Assembly: GCF_003313385.1 (NCBI RefSeq)
Contig: NZ_QMHN01000003.1
Coordinates: forward strand, 537,096 to 601,095
Direction of reading: 5' to 3'
Source: Pedobacter chitinilyticus
GTDB taxonomy: Bacteria; Bacteroidota; Bacteroidia; Sphingobacteriales; Sphingobacteriaceae
DNA length: 64,000 nt
The notes under the pieces are model-generated. The model ran no database searches. It was given only the letters and a program-made list of their open reading frames with translations, and was not told the origin of the DNA. How positions within the stretch are numbered: position 1 is the first letter of the stretch; the number at the start of each line of letters is the position of its first letter. Positions 16,131-25,649 of the stretch are shown piece by piece. The translations under genes were made by a program, and so were the position numbers.

Positions 16131-16915
16131 TGAAACTCAAATATAGTTTCCTATTGGCCTTGGTGCTAGTTAGTTTGAACCTATTGGCCCAAAAAGCAGA
16201 TACAATTACGATCGTTTCGTACAACATTCATCATGGCAATCCACCAGCAAAACCTGGGGTAATAGATTTGGATGCCATTGCCAATGTGCTCGCCAATGAA
16301 AAACCTGATTTTGTGGCGTTGCAGGAGGTAGATGTGAACATCAACCGTTCGGGAAATGTAAACCAAGCGGAATATTTGGCCAAAAAGCTGAACATGTATT
16401 TCTATTTTGCCAAAGCCATTGATCACGATGGTGGAGACTATGGTGTTGCGGTACTTTCAAAATATCCAATATCAGAACAGCACAGCTTAAAATTTTCAAG
16501 GATAGAAGGACTTAAGGCAGAAGACAGGGTCTTGGCCGTTGTTTCCGTTAAGCTTGGAAATGGAAAGAAAATCACTTTCGGTTCTACCCATTTAGACCAT
16601 CAAAAAGATGAAGCCTTACGATTGCTTCAGGTTTCTGAAATTGTGAAATATGCCGAAAACGAGAAGGGTGCATTCATTGTTGCTGGCGATTTTAATGCCG
16701 TACCAAGTTCGGCCACTATACAGCTTTTGGACAAAAGTTTTATACGAACATGCGACAACTGTGGTTTTACCATTCCAGTAGTTACGCCCAAAAGAGCCAT
16801 CGATTTCATCGCTTTTAAGCCTAACAGAAAAATCTCGATATTTAGTCATGAAGTCATTCAGGAGCACCAAGCTTCGGACCATTTGCCTATCGTTGCCAAA
16901 ATTATCCTTAAATGA
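16130..16915 (+). CDS. exported endonuclease/exonuclease/phosphatase family protein
   Basis: 261 residues with a signal peptide ending near LLAQ (residue 20). The EEP fold is shown by SYNIHHG near the mature N-terminus, LQEVDVN (metal-binding Glu), AGDFNAVP (Asp/Asn pair) and the terminal SDHLPI motif with the catalytic His. Substrates of secreted Bacteroidota members include phosphodiesters, sphingomyelin or inositol phosphates; which applies here is unknown. The gene overlaps the argH stop by one base, suggesting co-transcription, but no metabolic link is evident. Confidence 0.88.
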   Translation: MKLKYSFLLALVLVSLNLLAQKADTITIVSYNIHHGNPPAKPGVIDLDAIANVLANEKPDFVALQEVDVNINRSGNVNQAEYLAKKLNMYFYFAKAIDHDGGDYGVAVLSKYPISEQHSLKFSRIEGLKAEDRVLAVVSVKLGNGKKITFGSTHLDHQKDEALRLLQVSEIVKYAENEKGAFIVAGDFNAVPSSATIQLLDKSFIRTCDNCGFTIPVVTPKRAIDFIAFKPNRKISIFSHEVIQEHQASDHLPIVAKIILK

Positions 16916-16922
16916 TATTTTC

Positions 16923-16966
16923 ACTTGTCATTCCTAGGGAAGTATAACGACGAGGAGTCGCTTGCG
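16923..16966. repeat. degenerate GTCATTCC-type repeat remnant
   Basis: CTTGTCATTCCTAGGGAAG followed by CGAGGAGTCGCTTGCGGG resembles a decayed member of the palindromic families seen elsewhere. The inverted partner is not clear. Confidence 0.35.
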
Positions 16967-17095
16967 GGTTTATTTAAGTTCTTGTTGGTTTCTTTTTTGT
17001 TGTGTTTTGAAATGAAGTAAAAGATAATTTAGAATAAATCAAAACAAAATGAAATATATATTTGGTTATACAAAACAATCTATAACCAAAATCTC

Positions 17096-18484
17096 ATGAA
17101 CCGTAGAAATTTACTTAAAACACTTTCGCTTACCGTGGGGGCTTCCATTGTAGGTACAGAGGTGTTGGCCAAAATTGGCGAACGTTCCTTCTTGTATAAC
17201 ATTCCAGATAACCCCAATCACAAAAGTTTGGATAAACCAGTGACCGCAATTACCATCGGCGCTGGAAATAGAGGCATGGTGTATGGTGGTTTCGCGGCAA
17301 AATTTACTGATCAAATTAAAATTATCGGCGTTGCCGAACCAAACTCCTTTAGAAACGACAGGTACGCGAAGATCCATAACATACTAGCGGAAAATCGTTT
17401 GAACACTTGGGAAGACGTATTTAAAAGGCCGAAATTTGCTGATGCAGTGATCATTTCTACACCAGATAATCTGCACTACGAGCCTTGCATGAAGGCTTTG
17501 GCCATGGGGTACGATATCCTTTTAGAAAAACCCATTGCCCCAACAGAAAAGGAATGCAGAGACATTTTAAACTTGGCAAAGAAAAACAACCGAATTGTCG
17601 CGGTTTGTCATGTGTTAAGATACGCCCCTTACTTTGTAAAAATGAAGGAGCTTATTGCCAATGGCGCTATTGGGGAAGTGATCAGTATCCAACATTTTGA
17701 GCCTATTGAGCATACGCACATGGCCCATTCTTATGTGAGGGGAAATTGGCATAACTCCAAAGAAACCACACCCATCATCTTGGCCAAATCATGCCACGAT
17801 TTAGATATTGTAAAGTGGGTGATTAACAAACCAAGTAAGAAAATATCTGCCATGGGCGATTTAAAATGGTTTAGAAAGGAAAATGCTCCACAGGGGAGTA
17901 CAGCCCGTTGTACCGATGGTTGTAAAATAGAAAGAGAGTGCCCGTACTCGGCGATTAAAGAATATGTTGAACTTAACAAACGTACTTCCGTTTTTGATGT
18001 GCCAGCGGGAATCAAAGACCGTAAAGGTTTTATCACCGAAAAATTAAAAACCACCAACTATGGCCGTTGTGTGTACAGAATGGAGAATGACCAGCCCGAT
18101 CACTATGTCACCAATATCCAGTTTGCCGATAGTGTAACCGCAAGTTTCTCGATGGAAGCTTTCACTTCGTATCATGGCCGAAGAACCCGAGTAATGGGCT
18201 CGATGGGTGATTTAGTTGGCGACATGACTGAATTGGTGCATTACGATTTTAGGACTCGAAAAGACACCAAGTTTGTTCCTAAAGCAGAGGATGTAGAAGA
18301 ATATAAAAATAGTGGTCATGGTGGTGGAGATTGGTTGCTGGTGCGTGACTTTGTACAAGCTGTAGCGCAAAAGAATCCAGCGTTACTTACTTCAACCATT
18401 GATGAATCTATTGAAAGCCACGTGATGGGCTTTATGGCTGAAGAAAGCCGTAAGAAAAATAAAGTGATGGATATCAAGATGTAG
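17096..18484 (+). CDS. Tat-exported Gfo/Idh/MocA family oxidoreductase
   Basis: 462 residues. The N-terminus MNRRNLLKTLS followed by a moderately hydrophobic stretch resembles a twin-arginine signal, so the protein is probably folded with its NAD(P) before export to the periplasm. The Rossmann motif is seen as TIGAGNRGMVYGG (about 52-64) and the Gfo/Idh catalytic-face motif as EKPIAPTEKE; HDLDIVKW follows in the second domain. Some exported relatives are NAD-dependent glycosidases (GH109) or sugar dehydrogenases. A -7-like TATATTTG lies at 17057-17064, and a terminator follows the gene. Substrate unknown. Confidence 0.88.
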   Translation: MNRRNLLKTLSLTVGASIVGTEVLAKIGERSFLYNIPDNPNHKSLDKPVTAITIGAGNRGMVYGGFAAKFTDQIKIIGVAEPNSFRNDRYAKIHNILAENRLNTWEDVFKRPKFADAVIISTPDNLHYEPCMKALAMGYDILLEKPIAPTEKECRDILNLAKKNNRIVAVCHVLRYAPYFVKMKELIANGAIGEVISIQHFEPIEHTHMAHSYVRGNWHNSKETTPIILAKSCHDLDIVKWVINKPSKKISAMGDLKWFRKENAPQGSTARCTDGCKIERECPYSAIKEYVELNKRTSVFDVPAGIKDRKGFITEKLKTTNYGRCVYRMENDQPDHYVTNIQFADSVTASFSMEAFTSYHGRRTRVMGSMGDLVGDMTELVHYDFRTRKDTKFVPKAEDVEEYKNSGHGGGDWLLVRDFVQAVAQKNPALLTSTIDESIESHVMGFMAEESRKKNKVMDIKM

Positions 18485-18546
18485 TTTTTCGATTAAACTC
18501 TGAGTGTTTAGTTGATTAGTTCCAAAATCCTACAAAAACGAGTGCA

Positions 18547-18582
18547 AAAAAAATCCCGCTAGAAAACCTAACGGGATTTTTT
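18547..18582. terminator. bidirectional terminator
   Basis: AAAAAATCCCGCTAG and CTAACGGGATTTTTT form a stem with one wobble and a five-base loop, flanked by A- and T-runs. It separates the convergent oxidoreductase and coiled-coil protein genes. Confidence 0.9.
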
Positions 18583-18596
18583 ACATCGTTTTAAAC

Positions 18597-19508
18597 CTAT
18601 TTAAGCTCAATTTCTGATTTTCCCATCTGGAACCCATCAGCATATAAGAAGATGCCGTATACGCCCTTAATAAAAGCTCTAGGGTTAATCCAGTCAATCT
18701 TGTATCTCGTCTCATCATTGTTGTAGGAAATCTCTATCGCTCTGCTGTATTGCATTTGCTGGCCATCGGCCTCAAACATATTGTTCTCATCGGCAATTAA
18801 ATTCCCTGCTGGATCAATTACCCTTAAAAAAATCTTGTGATAGGTTTTTTCGGCCAAGTCGTTGGGCACAATCGCAAAATCAATGGTTAGTTTATTCGCT
18901 GTGCTGGCCTTGGACACTATAGAAGTCTTACCATTGTCCTTTACCCTAAAGGCTATAATGCTAATGTCCGAAGACTTTAGTGAAGAGCCTACTTTTACCT
19001 TGCGGTTAAGGTTCTTGTTTTCTCTCCTTAAATTTTCTGTTTGTTCGTTATAATTGTTGATACTAGTTTTTAAACTGTCTCGTTCTGTTTTCAAAAAAGA
19101 ATTTTCTTGTTCCAAAATGGCAATTTGGTTGTTGTAGCTTTTCACAAAATCTCGCAGCGAGTTAATTTGTTTATGTGCTTCATCCAGTTCCTTTTGGGTG
19201 AGTTCGCCCTTTTTTAAGGCCAGTTTAAGTTCTGCTATTTTTTCCCTTGCTAGTTTTTGTTCCTCAATAAGTCTGTCGTTAAGGGTTACATTCAAGAGGT
19301 TCACTCGGTCGAGTTCGACTTCAATTTTTTCCACCTCTAATTTTAAACGATCTTTTTCTGTACTGATGGTAACAAACCTGCTGGTTTGCTGTTGGTCTCT
19401 AAAATAGAGATAACCATTTATGCCTAGCAATGCAACAATTACAACGATGAGAAAATAAACCTTATTCCGATCTACCTTGTTATCTACAGCTTTTTCTTGT
19501 GTTTGCAT
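18597..19508 (-). CDS. single-pass membrane protein with coiled coil, unknown function
   Basis: 303 residues. A short charged N-terminus is followed by one membrane segment (VYFLIVVIVALLGINGYLYF, about 18-37). Residues about 45-170 are rich in Leu, Glu and Lys with heptad spacing and form a long coiled coil. The C-terminal third is beta-rich (IAFRVKDNGK, LRVIDPAGN, YGIFLYADG), resembling a small sensor or binding domain. No cysteines or catalytic motifs are evident. Probably an inner-membrane protein with the coiled coil in the periplasm. I know no named family with certainty; homologues occur widely in Sphingobacteria as hypothetical proteins. Confidence 0.75.
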   Translation of the reverse strand: MQTQEKAVDNKVDRNKVYFLIVVIVALLGINGYLYFRDQQQTSRFVTISTEKDRLKLEVEKIEVELDRVNLLNVTLNDRLIEEQKLAREKIAELKLALKKGELTQKELDEAHKQINSLRDFVKSYNNQIAILEQENSFLKTERDSLKTSINNYNEQTENLRRENKNLNRKVKVGSSLKSSDISIIAFRVKDNGKTSIVSKASTANKLTIDFAIVPNDLAEKTYHKIFLRVIDPAGNLIADENNMFEADGQQMQYSRAIEISYNNDETRYKIDWINPRAFIKGVYGIFLYADGFQMGKSEIELK

Positions 19509-19656
19509 TATTTTTTGAGTCTCTTAAAATAAAATCTGTAGCGCTAATGATTTGCTAACTTAACAAAAAATCAAAAAAGTATAAAAATAATGTCACTTTT
19601 GTATTTAAACACTAAAAAGTTCGTTACCTATTTAGCGTATCAACAAATCATTCAGA

Positions 19657-21213
19657 ATGTTCAAATTCCTATCCAAGTATAACATCGCATTTGCACTTTT
19701 TCTTTCGATTGCTTCCGCTTCTACATTAAACGCTCAACAAGAATCAAAAATTGTACCCAAACGCGAATTTAGAGGCGTATGGGTGGCAACAGTTACCAAT
19801 ATCGACTGGCCTTCTAAACAGGGACTTAATGCAGATCAGCAAAAACAGGAGCTGATAGCGATTTTAGACCAGCATCATCGTAACGGAATAAATGCAATTA
19901 TTTTACAGGTGAGGCCTACGGCTGATGCATTATATGCTAAATCTAGAGAACTATGGAGTCATTGGTTGTTGGGTAAACAGGGCGCCACGCCAGCACCTGG
20001 ATATGATCCTTTAGCTTTTGCCATTAAAGAAGCCCATGAGCGTGGCATGGAACTACATGCTTGGTTCAATCCTTACAGAGCTACCATGTCGGCTAGGGCA
20101 GTAACTCATCCAGATCATATTACCAATAAAAGACCCGAACTGTTTTATACTTACGGTGGTCAAAAGTTATTTGATCCAGGGATTGCTGAAAATAGAGAAT
20201 ACATTACGCAAGTAATTTTGGATGTGGTAAAAGGCTATGATATTGATGGGGTGCACTTTGACGATTATTTCTATCCTTATCGCATCTCAGGTCAAGTCAT
20301 TAACGATTCGGCTACGTTTGCGAAATATCCCAATGGTTTTACGAAGGTAGATGATTGGAGAAGAAACAATGTAGATATGTTGGTGAAGATGGTGAACGAC
20401 AGTGTTCATTACTATAAAAAACACATCAAATTTGGTATTAGCCCTTTTGGCATTTGGCGAAATTTTAGAGAGGATACTTTAGGCTCTAAAACCAACGGCC
20501 TATCCAACTATGGGGAACTTTATGCCGATTCTAGAAAATGGATTAAGGAAGGTTGGGTAGATTATATCAACCCTCAAATTTATTTCTCTTTTTCAAGAGC
20601 TGCGGCTCCATTTAAGGTATTGTTGGATTGGTGGAGCAATAATACGTATGGTAGACACCTGTATATTGGACAGGCTGCTTATTTAATCCATAATGGTACC
20701 ACCAAACGAGAGCCTGCTTGGGCAAAGCCAAATGAAATACCTAATCAAATTAGAGCAATAAGAGCAAATAACAGAGTGCAGGGGAGTATTTATTTTAGTT
20801 CAAAATCCCTTTCAACGGTAGCTCGTGGTTTAGCAGATTCTTTGAGGAACAATTTTTATAAATACCCTGCTTTGCCTCCTCAAATGCCTTGGATAGATGA
20901 CATCGCTCCCAATGAACCTCAACATTTAACGGCAGAAGCCCAAAACGATGGCATCAATATTAAATGGACCAAACCTTTGAAAGCCAAAGATGGCGAAACC
21001 GCATCTGGATATGTAGTTTACCGTTTTGATGAAGGTGAGAAGATCACGGTGTTGGATGCTAAAAATATTGTAAACATCACTTTTGAGGATTATCCCTTTT
21101 TTCTGGATACTAACGTAGAAAAAGGAAAGCGTTACAGTTATTTGGTTACGGCGCTTGATCGTATTAAAAATGAAAGCACTCCAAGTGGACCAGTGGGTGT
21201 AGAGGCTAAATAG
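19657..21213 (+). CDS. exported glycoside hydrolase-like (GHL10/DUF187) protein with Fn3-like tail
   Basis: 518 residues with a signal peptide ending near LNAQQ (residue 28). The main domain (about 37-390) matches the GHL10 family: it starts REFRGVWVATVTNIDWPSK and contains YDIDGVHFDDYFYPY, whose Asp residues are candidates for the active site, and WVDYINPQIYFSF. The C-terminal 90 residues look like a fibronectin type III module. YngK of Bacillus and related proteins are thought to act on cell-wall or N-acetylhexosamine glycans, but activity is poorly known. It fits the general amino-sugar theme of the window. A single-gene unit followed by two hairpins. Confidence 0.88.
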   Translation: MFKFLSKYNIAFALFLSIASASTLNAQQESKIVPKREFRGVWVATVTNIDWPSKQGLNADQQKQELIAILDQHHRNGINAIILQVRPTADALYAKSRELWSHWLLGKQGATPAPGYDPLAFAIKEAHERGMELHAWFNPYRATMSARAVTHPDHITNKRPELFYTYGGQKLFDPGIAENREYITQVILDVVKGYDIDGVHFDDYFYPYRISGQVINDSATFAKYPNGFTKVDDWRRNNVDMLVKMVNDSVHYYKKHIKFGISPFGIWRNFREDTLGSKTNGLSNYGELYADSRKWIKEGWVDYINPQIYFSFSRAAAPFKVLLDWWSNNTYGRHLYIGQAAYLIHNGTTKREPAWAKPNEIPNQIRAIRANNRVQGSIYFSSKSLSTVARGLADSLRNNFYKYPALPPQMPWIDDIAPNEPQHLTAEAQNDGINIKWTKPLKAKDGETASGYVVYRFDEGEKITVLDAKNIVNITFEDYPFFLDTNVEKGKRYSYLVTALDRIKNESTPSGPVGVEAK

Positions 21214-21219
21214 AAAAAA

Positions 21220-21247
21220 GCCTACGAAACATTTAAGCTCCGTAGGC
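21220..21247 (+). terminator. hairpin after the GHL10 gene
   Basis: GCCTACG (21220-21226) pairs with CGTAGGC (21241-21247), preceded by an A-run directly after the stop codon. No strong T-run follows. Confidence 0.55.
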
Positions 21248-21330
21248 CATCTGTATTTGGGTTAGTTGTATTTGTGTGTGATCATCTATTACGTAGAAGT
21301 CAGAGAAAACGCTACAAGATGTAGGATAAT

Positions 21331-21362
21331 AAAAAAGGACGACCAATTGGTCGTCCTTTTTT
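21331..21362. terminator. bidirectional terminator
   Basis: A perfect palindrome, AAAAAAGGACGACCAA and its complement ending in TTTTTT, between the convergent GHL10 and M16 protease genes. Confidence 0.93.
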
Positions 21363-21381
21363 ATGTATTGAAATCCGTAGA

Positions 21382-24243
21382 TTAATTTTCTGGCAATAAT
21401 ACCAAGCGGATGTAATTATCTCCGTTTAGATATTTTTGGGCAGCAGCTTTAGTTGCTTCTACCGTTACGCCATTAATGCGTGCGGTATTCCCTAAAACTT
21501 GATCTAAGTTTTCACCATATTTTAAGCGATTGGTCAGGTAATTTACCCAGAAAGCATTTTCGCGAAGGCTCAATTCCTCTTGTCTTAGTTCTTCAGACTT
21601 GAATTTCTGCAAATCTTCTGCGGTAACACCATTTTGTTTGAAGGTATTTACTTCTTCCAATGCGGCATTAACTAGTTTTTCTACATTGGCCTTCGCACAG
21701 TTAAATGAAATGGTAAAGAAGTATTGTGCTGTTGGATATTTTTGAACGCTTAACGAAACACCAGGACTATAAACACCACTTTCTTTCTCACGAAGACGTT
21801 CTGTGATTTTGATATCTAATGAGGCTTTTAAAGCATCTAACATCACATTGTTTTCCGCATTGTAAGTGTAGTTGTCATGGAATACCAACTGAACGGTTAC
21901 TTTATCTTCTAACCCCTTTTTAACCGCTTTATTTACTTTACCTTTCGGAGGATTAACGCCATTGTCAACAAAATTCTCGTTTCTGTTTAACGAAGGTAAG
22001 CTTGCTAAATAAGTAGTAATAAATGGCTTTATCTTCTCTACATCGAAATTGCCTACAAACACGAAAGTTTGCCCACTCGCATCAGCGAAACGATCTTTGT
22101 AGAAAGCATAAGCCTTATCTAAATTGATCTTATCGATATCCGAAAGATTGGTAGGCATGCCACGTTTGTGGTAGTTGGCCATCACTGCTTGTACAGTATC
22201 TGCAAAAACACTGGTAGGGCTACTATTTTTATTAGCGGTAATTACTTTAAAGTCGCTGATGTTTTTGTTGAAGATTTCAGGGTCCTTGCGAGGATTGGTT
22301 GCATAAGCGTAAATCAACTGGAAAGCAGTTTCAAGATCTTTTGGCGAAGCACTTCCTGAAAAGCCCTGGTAAAGATCGTTGATGTATGCACCGGCTGAAG
22401 CCGTTTTTCCTGCCAAGTACTTGCTCAATTGGGTAGGATTAAAATCGCCTACGCCACTTTGTGCAATAAGGTTGGCATTATCAGCCGATTGAAAATCGTC
22501 GTCTTTAGCTAATGATGAACCTCCTTTTGCAAACGAGGTAAAAATGATTTGGTCATTTTTAAAATCGGTAGGCTTTAATACTACTTTAACCCCATTGCTT
22601 AAGGTTAACGAGGTTACACCAATTTTATCATTTTTGGTTTCGTTAACAATCGTTCCAGCTTTTGGTGCTTGGGCAATCAACGGTTTGTTTACGGTATTGT
22701 CAACATAAGGAGTTACTCGGTTGCGAGCATTTTTAATGGCGGCCAACAGAGCCGCTTCGGTTGGTAGGTTCTCTTTTTCCTTTTCAGGTGCCTGAACCAC
22801 GATGATTTGGTTGGTTTTGGTCACCATTGCTTTTGCAGCAGTGTTGATATCAGCTAATGTGATATTTTGTAATGTTTTTTTAGATAACTCATAAGAATAC
22901 TCTGCAGAAGGCATCGCAGCACCAATCAAAAAGTTGTTAAGGTATTGTTGTACAAGGGCTGCCGACTTGGTTTTGTCTTTTTCCTTAAATTGCTTCTCTA
23001 CACCAGCTTCCATTTTTTTCTTTGCTGTTTCCAATTCGCCTGCTGTGAAGCCAAACTTGGCCATACGTTCGTTTTCGGCAACGGCTGCAACAATTGCTTT
23101 TTGTAATTCAGCGCCTGTTTTAGCTACAGCTACCGTTTGTAAGGCACTAATATCCCAAATTAACCCACCTTGATACGGTGCATAGGCACTTTGTGCAAAT
23201 AAGAATGGAGCATTTCCTTTTTGGGTAATTTCGGCTAAGCGGGCAGCCATCATGCTGTTGATCAGGCTTTGCGTTAATTGTAATTTATAGTCGCTTTCTG
23301 TTTTTATGGGGCCTTGTTTCTGCTTGTAAATTACTTGGGCAACGTTGTATGGTTGTTCCTTATCAGTTACCAGTTTGATCAACGGTTGCGCGTTATCAGG
23401 GATAGTGTAATAAGGCCTAGCCCTCTCATTAGCTGGGTTGGTTAAACCCGAGAAATTAGCGATAATAAGTTTCTCAACTTCGTTCACATCAAAATCACCA
23501 ACAGCAATTACCGATTGAAGATTTGGGCGGTACCAATCTTTGTAGAAATTACGGATTTTATCGTGGGTGAAAGTTTGCAGTAATTGAATATCGCCAATAG
23601 GCAAACGTTTAGCATACTGGGAATTGCCTAATAACAATGGCAAAAGTTGTTTTCTGATCCTTTCACCAGCATCTTTACCACGTTGACGGTCTTCTTCAAT
23701 AATTACGCCACGTTCGTTGTCAATTTCTTTGCCATCCATGGTTACTTTTCCGGCCCAGTTTGCCAAAATTTTGAAACCAGTTTTGAAAACTTCGGCGCTA
23801 TCTGTGGGAATCGGTAATTGATAGACGGTTTGGTTAAAGCCAGTATAAGCGTTAAGGTCGGCTCCAAAACGTACTCCTGCTTTTTGCAGGTAATTGATGA
23901 TTTCGTTTTTAGGGAAGTCTTTGGCTCCATTAAAAGCCATGTGCTCAGTAAAGTGCGCCAAACCTAGTTGGTCATCATTTTCCATCAAAGAGCCAATCTT
24001 GTTTCCTAAGTATAATTCGGCTCTGTTTTTAGGTTCAACATTTTTTTTGATGTAGTACACCAGTCCATTAGGTAGTTTTCCAATCCTAACACTAGGATCG
24101 TTAGGGATAGTGGTGCTTGTTGCCGGCTTAGCGGTAGTTTTGGCCACTGAAGCTTTGGCTGGGGCTTTTTTTTGTGCAATTGCTGGTTGAACTAACACTA
24201 ATGAAAGTGCGCCCACCGCAAGTAAATGCAAGTTTTTCTTCAT
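21382..24243 (-). CDS. exported M16 family metallopeptidase (two-domain)
   Basis: 953 residues with a signal peptide ending near AIAQ (residue 24). The inverted zinc motif HxxEH is present as HFTEH (97-101), with the distal glutamate in the NERGVIIEEDRQ segment about 75 residues later. The second half is an inactive M16-like repeat without the motif, giving the usual tandem clam-shell arrangement (pitrilysin/PqqL-like length). It should degrade peptides in the periplasm. The gene is followed by a bidirectional terminator and lies about 90 bases from the upstream NagX-like gene on the same strand. Confidence 0.92.
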   Translation of the reverse strand: MKKNLHLLAVGALSLVLVQPAIAQKKAPAKASVAKTTAKPATSTTIPNDPSVRIGKLPNGLVYYIKKNVEPKNRAELYLGNKIGSLMENDDQLGLAHFTEHMAFNGAKDFPKNEIINYLQKAGVRFGADLNAYTGFNQTVYQLPIPTDSAEVFKTGFKILANWAGKVTMDGKEIDNERGVIIEEDRQRGKDAGERIRKQLLPLLLGNSQYAKRLPIGDIQLLQTFTHDKIRNFYKDWYRPNLQSVIAVGDFDVNEVEKLIIANFSGLTNPANERARPYYTIPDNAQPLIKLVTDKEQPYNVAQVIYKQKQGPIKTESDYKLQLTQSLINSMMAARLAEITQKGNAPFLFAQSAYAPYQGGLIWDISALQTVAVAKTGAELQKAIVAAVAENERMAKFGFTAGELETAKKKMEAGVEKQFKEKDKTKSAALVQQYLNNFLIGAAMPSAEYSYELSKKTLQNITLADINTAAKAMVTKTNQIIVVQAPEKEKENLPTEAALLAAIKNARNRVTPYVDNTVNKPLIAQAPKAGTIVNETKNDKIGVTSLTLSNGVKVVLKPTDFKNDQIIFTSFAKGGSSLAKDDDFQSADNANLIAQSGVGDFNPTQLSKYLAGKTASAGAYINDLYQGFSGSASPKDLETAFQLIYAYATNPRKDPEIFNKNISDFKVITANKNSSPTSVFADTVQAVMANYHKRGMPTNLSDIDKINLDKAYAFYKDRFADASGQTFVFVGNFDVEKIKPFITTYLASLPSLNRNENFVDNGVNPPKGKVNKAVKKGLEDKVTVQLVFHDNYTYNAENNVMLDALKASLDIKITERLREKESGVYSPGVSLSVQKYPTAQYFFTISFNCAKANVEKLVNAALEEVNTFKQNGVTAEDLQKFKSEELRQEELSLRENAFWVNYLTNRLKYGENLDQVLGNTARINGVTVEATKAAAQKYLNGDNYIRLVLLPEN

Positions 24244-24336
24244 TGATATAAAATTAGTTAAGTGGATGATTTCCTGAAATTAGAGATTGTTTGTGTAATA
24301 AAGTTACAAATAGATATGAGTATTGAAACATCATCT

Positions 24337-25485
24337 TTAAACTTTGATAATGATATTGCGTTTGTACATTACCCATAGAATAACATACCAGAAAAGTACA
24401 AATGCAATGGCGTAAGCTAAAGAAGCATTCAAAGGGTTTGCAAAACTAGAAGCAAACCAAGCCTTGTTGACGTAATTTAGCGCACCTATCTTTTCGCCCT
24501 CAAAGTCAATTTTAATCATGTTCAATAATCGTGGCATTAGGCCCGATAAAAAGAAAACCGTGATGGCATTTACGCCATAAACTACAAAAGGCTTAGTAAA
24601 ACGGTTGTACTGGTTCACATCAATCAGCCAATAGGAAAGTGACAGAATAAGGGTTGCCCATCCGCCAGTGTACAAAACAAAAGAACTTGTCCATAATGAC
24701 TTGTTAATAGGAAAGCTTAGGTCCCAAACAAGTCCGCCAATGATGGTTAAAGTGCCCACACAAAACAACCAAGAGATTTTGGTGGCGGCGTCGATGGTTT
24801 TGTTTTTTAGGTAAACCCCAACCAGCACCCCAAATAAACAAGTACCGATGGCGGGAATAGTGCTTAAAATGCCTTCTGGATCCCATGTTTTAGCTGCTTT
24901 CCATAAATGTGCTTCTGTTAAAATGGTGCGGTCAAGCCAAGCACCCAAATTGGTTTCTTTCTCTAAATTTGCAAAGCCTACACCTGGTACAGGTACAAAA
25001 GTCATTAGTGCCCAATAACCAAAAAGAAATATCACAATGGCTTGAAATAGCCTCTTGTTGTTCAGTTTCAAAAACAACACTGCAGAAATGAAAAACACTA
25101 CAGCAATACGTTGTAAGACTCCAGGGATTCTCACTGTTTTTAAAGATTCCACAAAATTGAAATCGCTAAAGTTTCTTGGGAAGAAGGCCAGTATGAAGCC
25201 CAGAAGGAAAAGGGTGAAAGCTCTTTTGAGTGCTTTTAAGATCGTTTTTCCGTGAGTGCTTTGGTCTTCTCTTTTACTGCCCATGGCATAGGCGATAGAA
25301 ACACCTACGATGAATAAGAAAAAGGGAAATACTAAATCGGTAGGAGTACAGCCGTTCCATGCGGCATGTTCCAAGGGAGCGTAAATATGAGCCCAACTTC
25401 CAGGGTTGTTCACCAGAATCATGGCGGCAACTGTTAAGCCCCTAAAAAAGTCAAGAGATAATAGTCGTTGTGGTTTGGTTTCCAT
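24337..25485 (-). CDS. nagX: NagX-like integral membrane protein (DUF5009/DUF1624, acyltransferase-like)
   Basis: 382 residues with about ten hydrophobic segments. The N-terminus has the family block RLLSLDFFRGLTVAAMILVN, followed by a conserved WNGCTPTDLVFPFFLFIVG segment. The family is related to heparan-alpha-glucosaminide N-acetyltransferase; bacterial NagX is linked to chitin-oligosaccharide and GlcNAc use, where it may transport or acetylate amino sugars. Its position on the same strand just downstream of the nagB-PIG-L fusion supports an amino-sugar role. Biochemical function is unproven. Confidence 0.82.
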   Translation of the reverse strand: METKPQRLLSLDFFRGLTVAAMILVNNPGSWAHIYAPLEHAAWNGCTPTDLVFPFFLFIVGVSIAYAMGSKREDQSTHGKTILKALKRAFTLFLLGFILAFFPRNFSDFNFVESLKTVRIPGVLQRIAVVFFISAVLFLKLNNKRLFQAIVIFLFGYWALMTFVPVPGVGFANLEKETNLGAWLDRTILTEAHLWKAAKTWDPEGILSTIPAIGTCLFGVLVGVYLKNKTIDAATKISWLFCVGTLTIIGGLVWDLSFPINKSLWTSSFVLYTGGWATLILSLSYWLIDVNQYNRFTKPFVVYGVNAITVFFLSGLMPRLLNMIKIDFEGEKIGALNYVNKAWFASSFANPLNASLAYAIAFVLFWYVILWVMYKRNIIIKV

Positions 25486-25555
25486 TGCGTTTAAATAAAA
25501 AAATATCTTCTATGTTTTAGTTTGTGTAAACTAAAGATAGAAGATATTTATCAAA

Positions 25556-25648
25556 CCCTCTCTGCCCTTTGGGCATCTCTCCCTAAAAAAGGGAGAGAAA
25601 GTAATGATTGCTATTCCCTCTCCTTCCAAGGAGAGGGTTAGGGAGGGG
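25556..25648. repeat. GC-rich intergenic repeat (CCCTCTC/GGGAGAG type)
   Basis: ACCCTCTCTGCCC, TCTCCCTAAAAAAGGGAGAG, CCCTCTCCTTCCAAGGAGAGGG and GGGAGGGGTTT form two nested hairpins and a long outer pairing. It ends exactly at the nagB stop codon. It is of the same general type as the element at 8586-8672 after argB, which likewise touches a stop codon. Confidence 0.7.
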
Positions 25649-25649
25649 T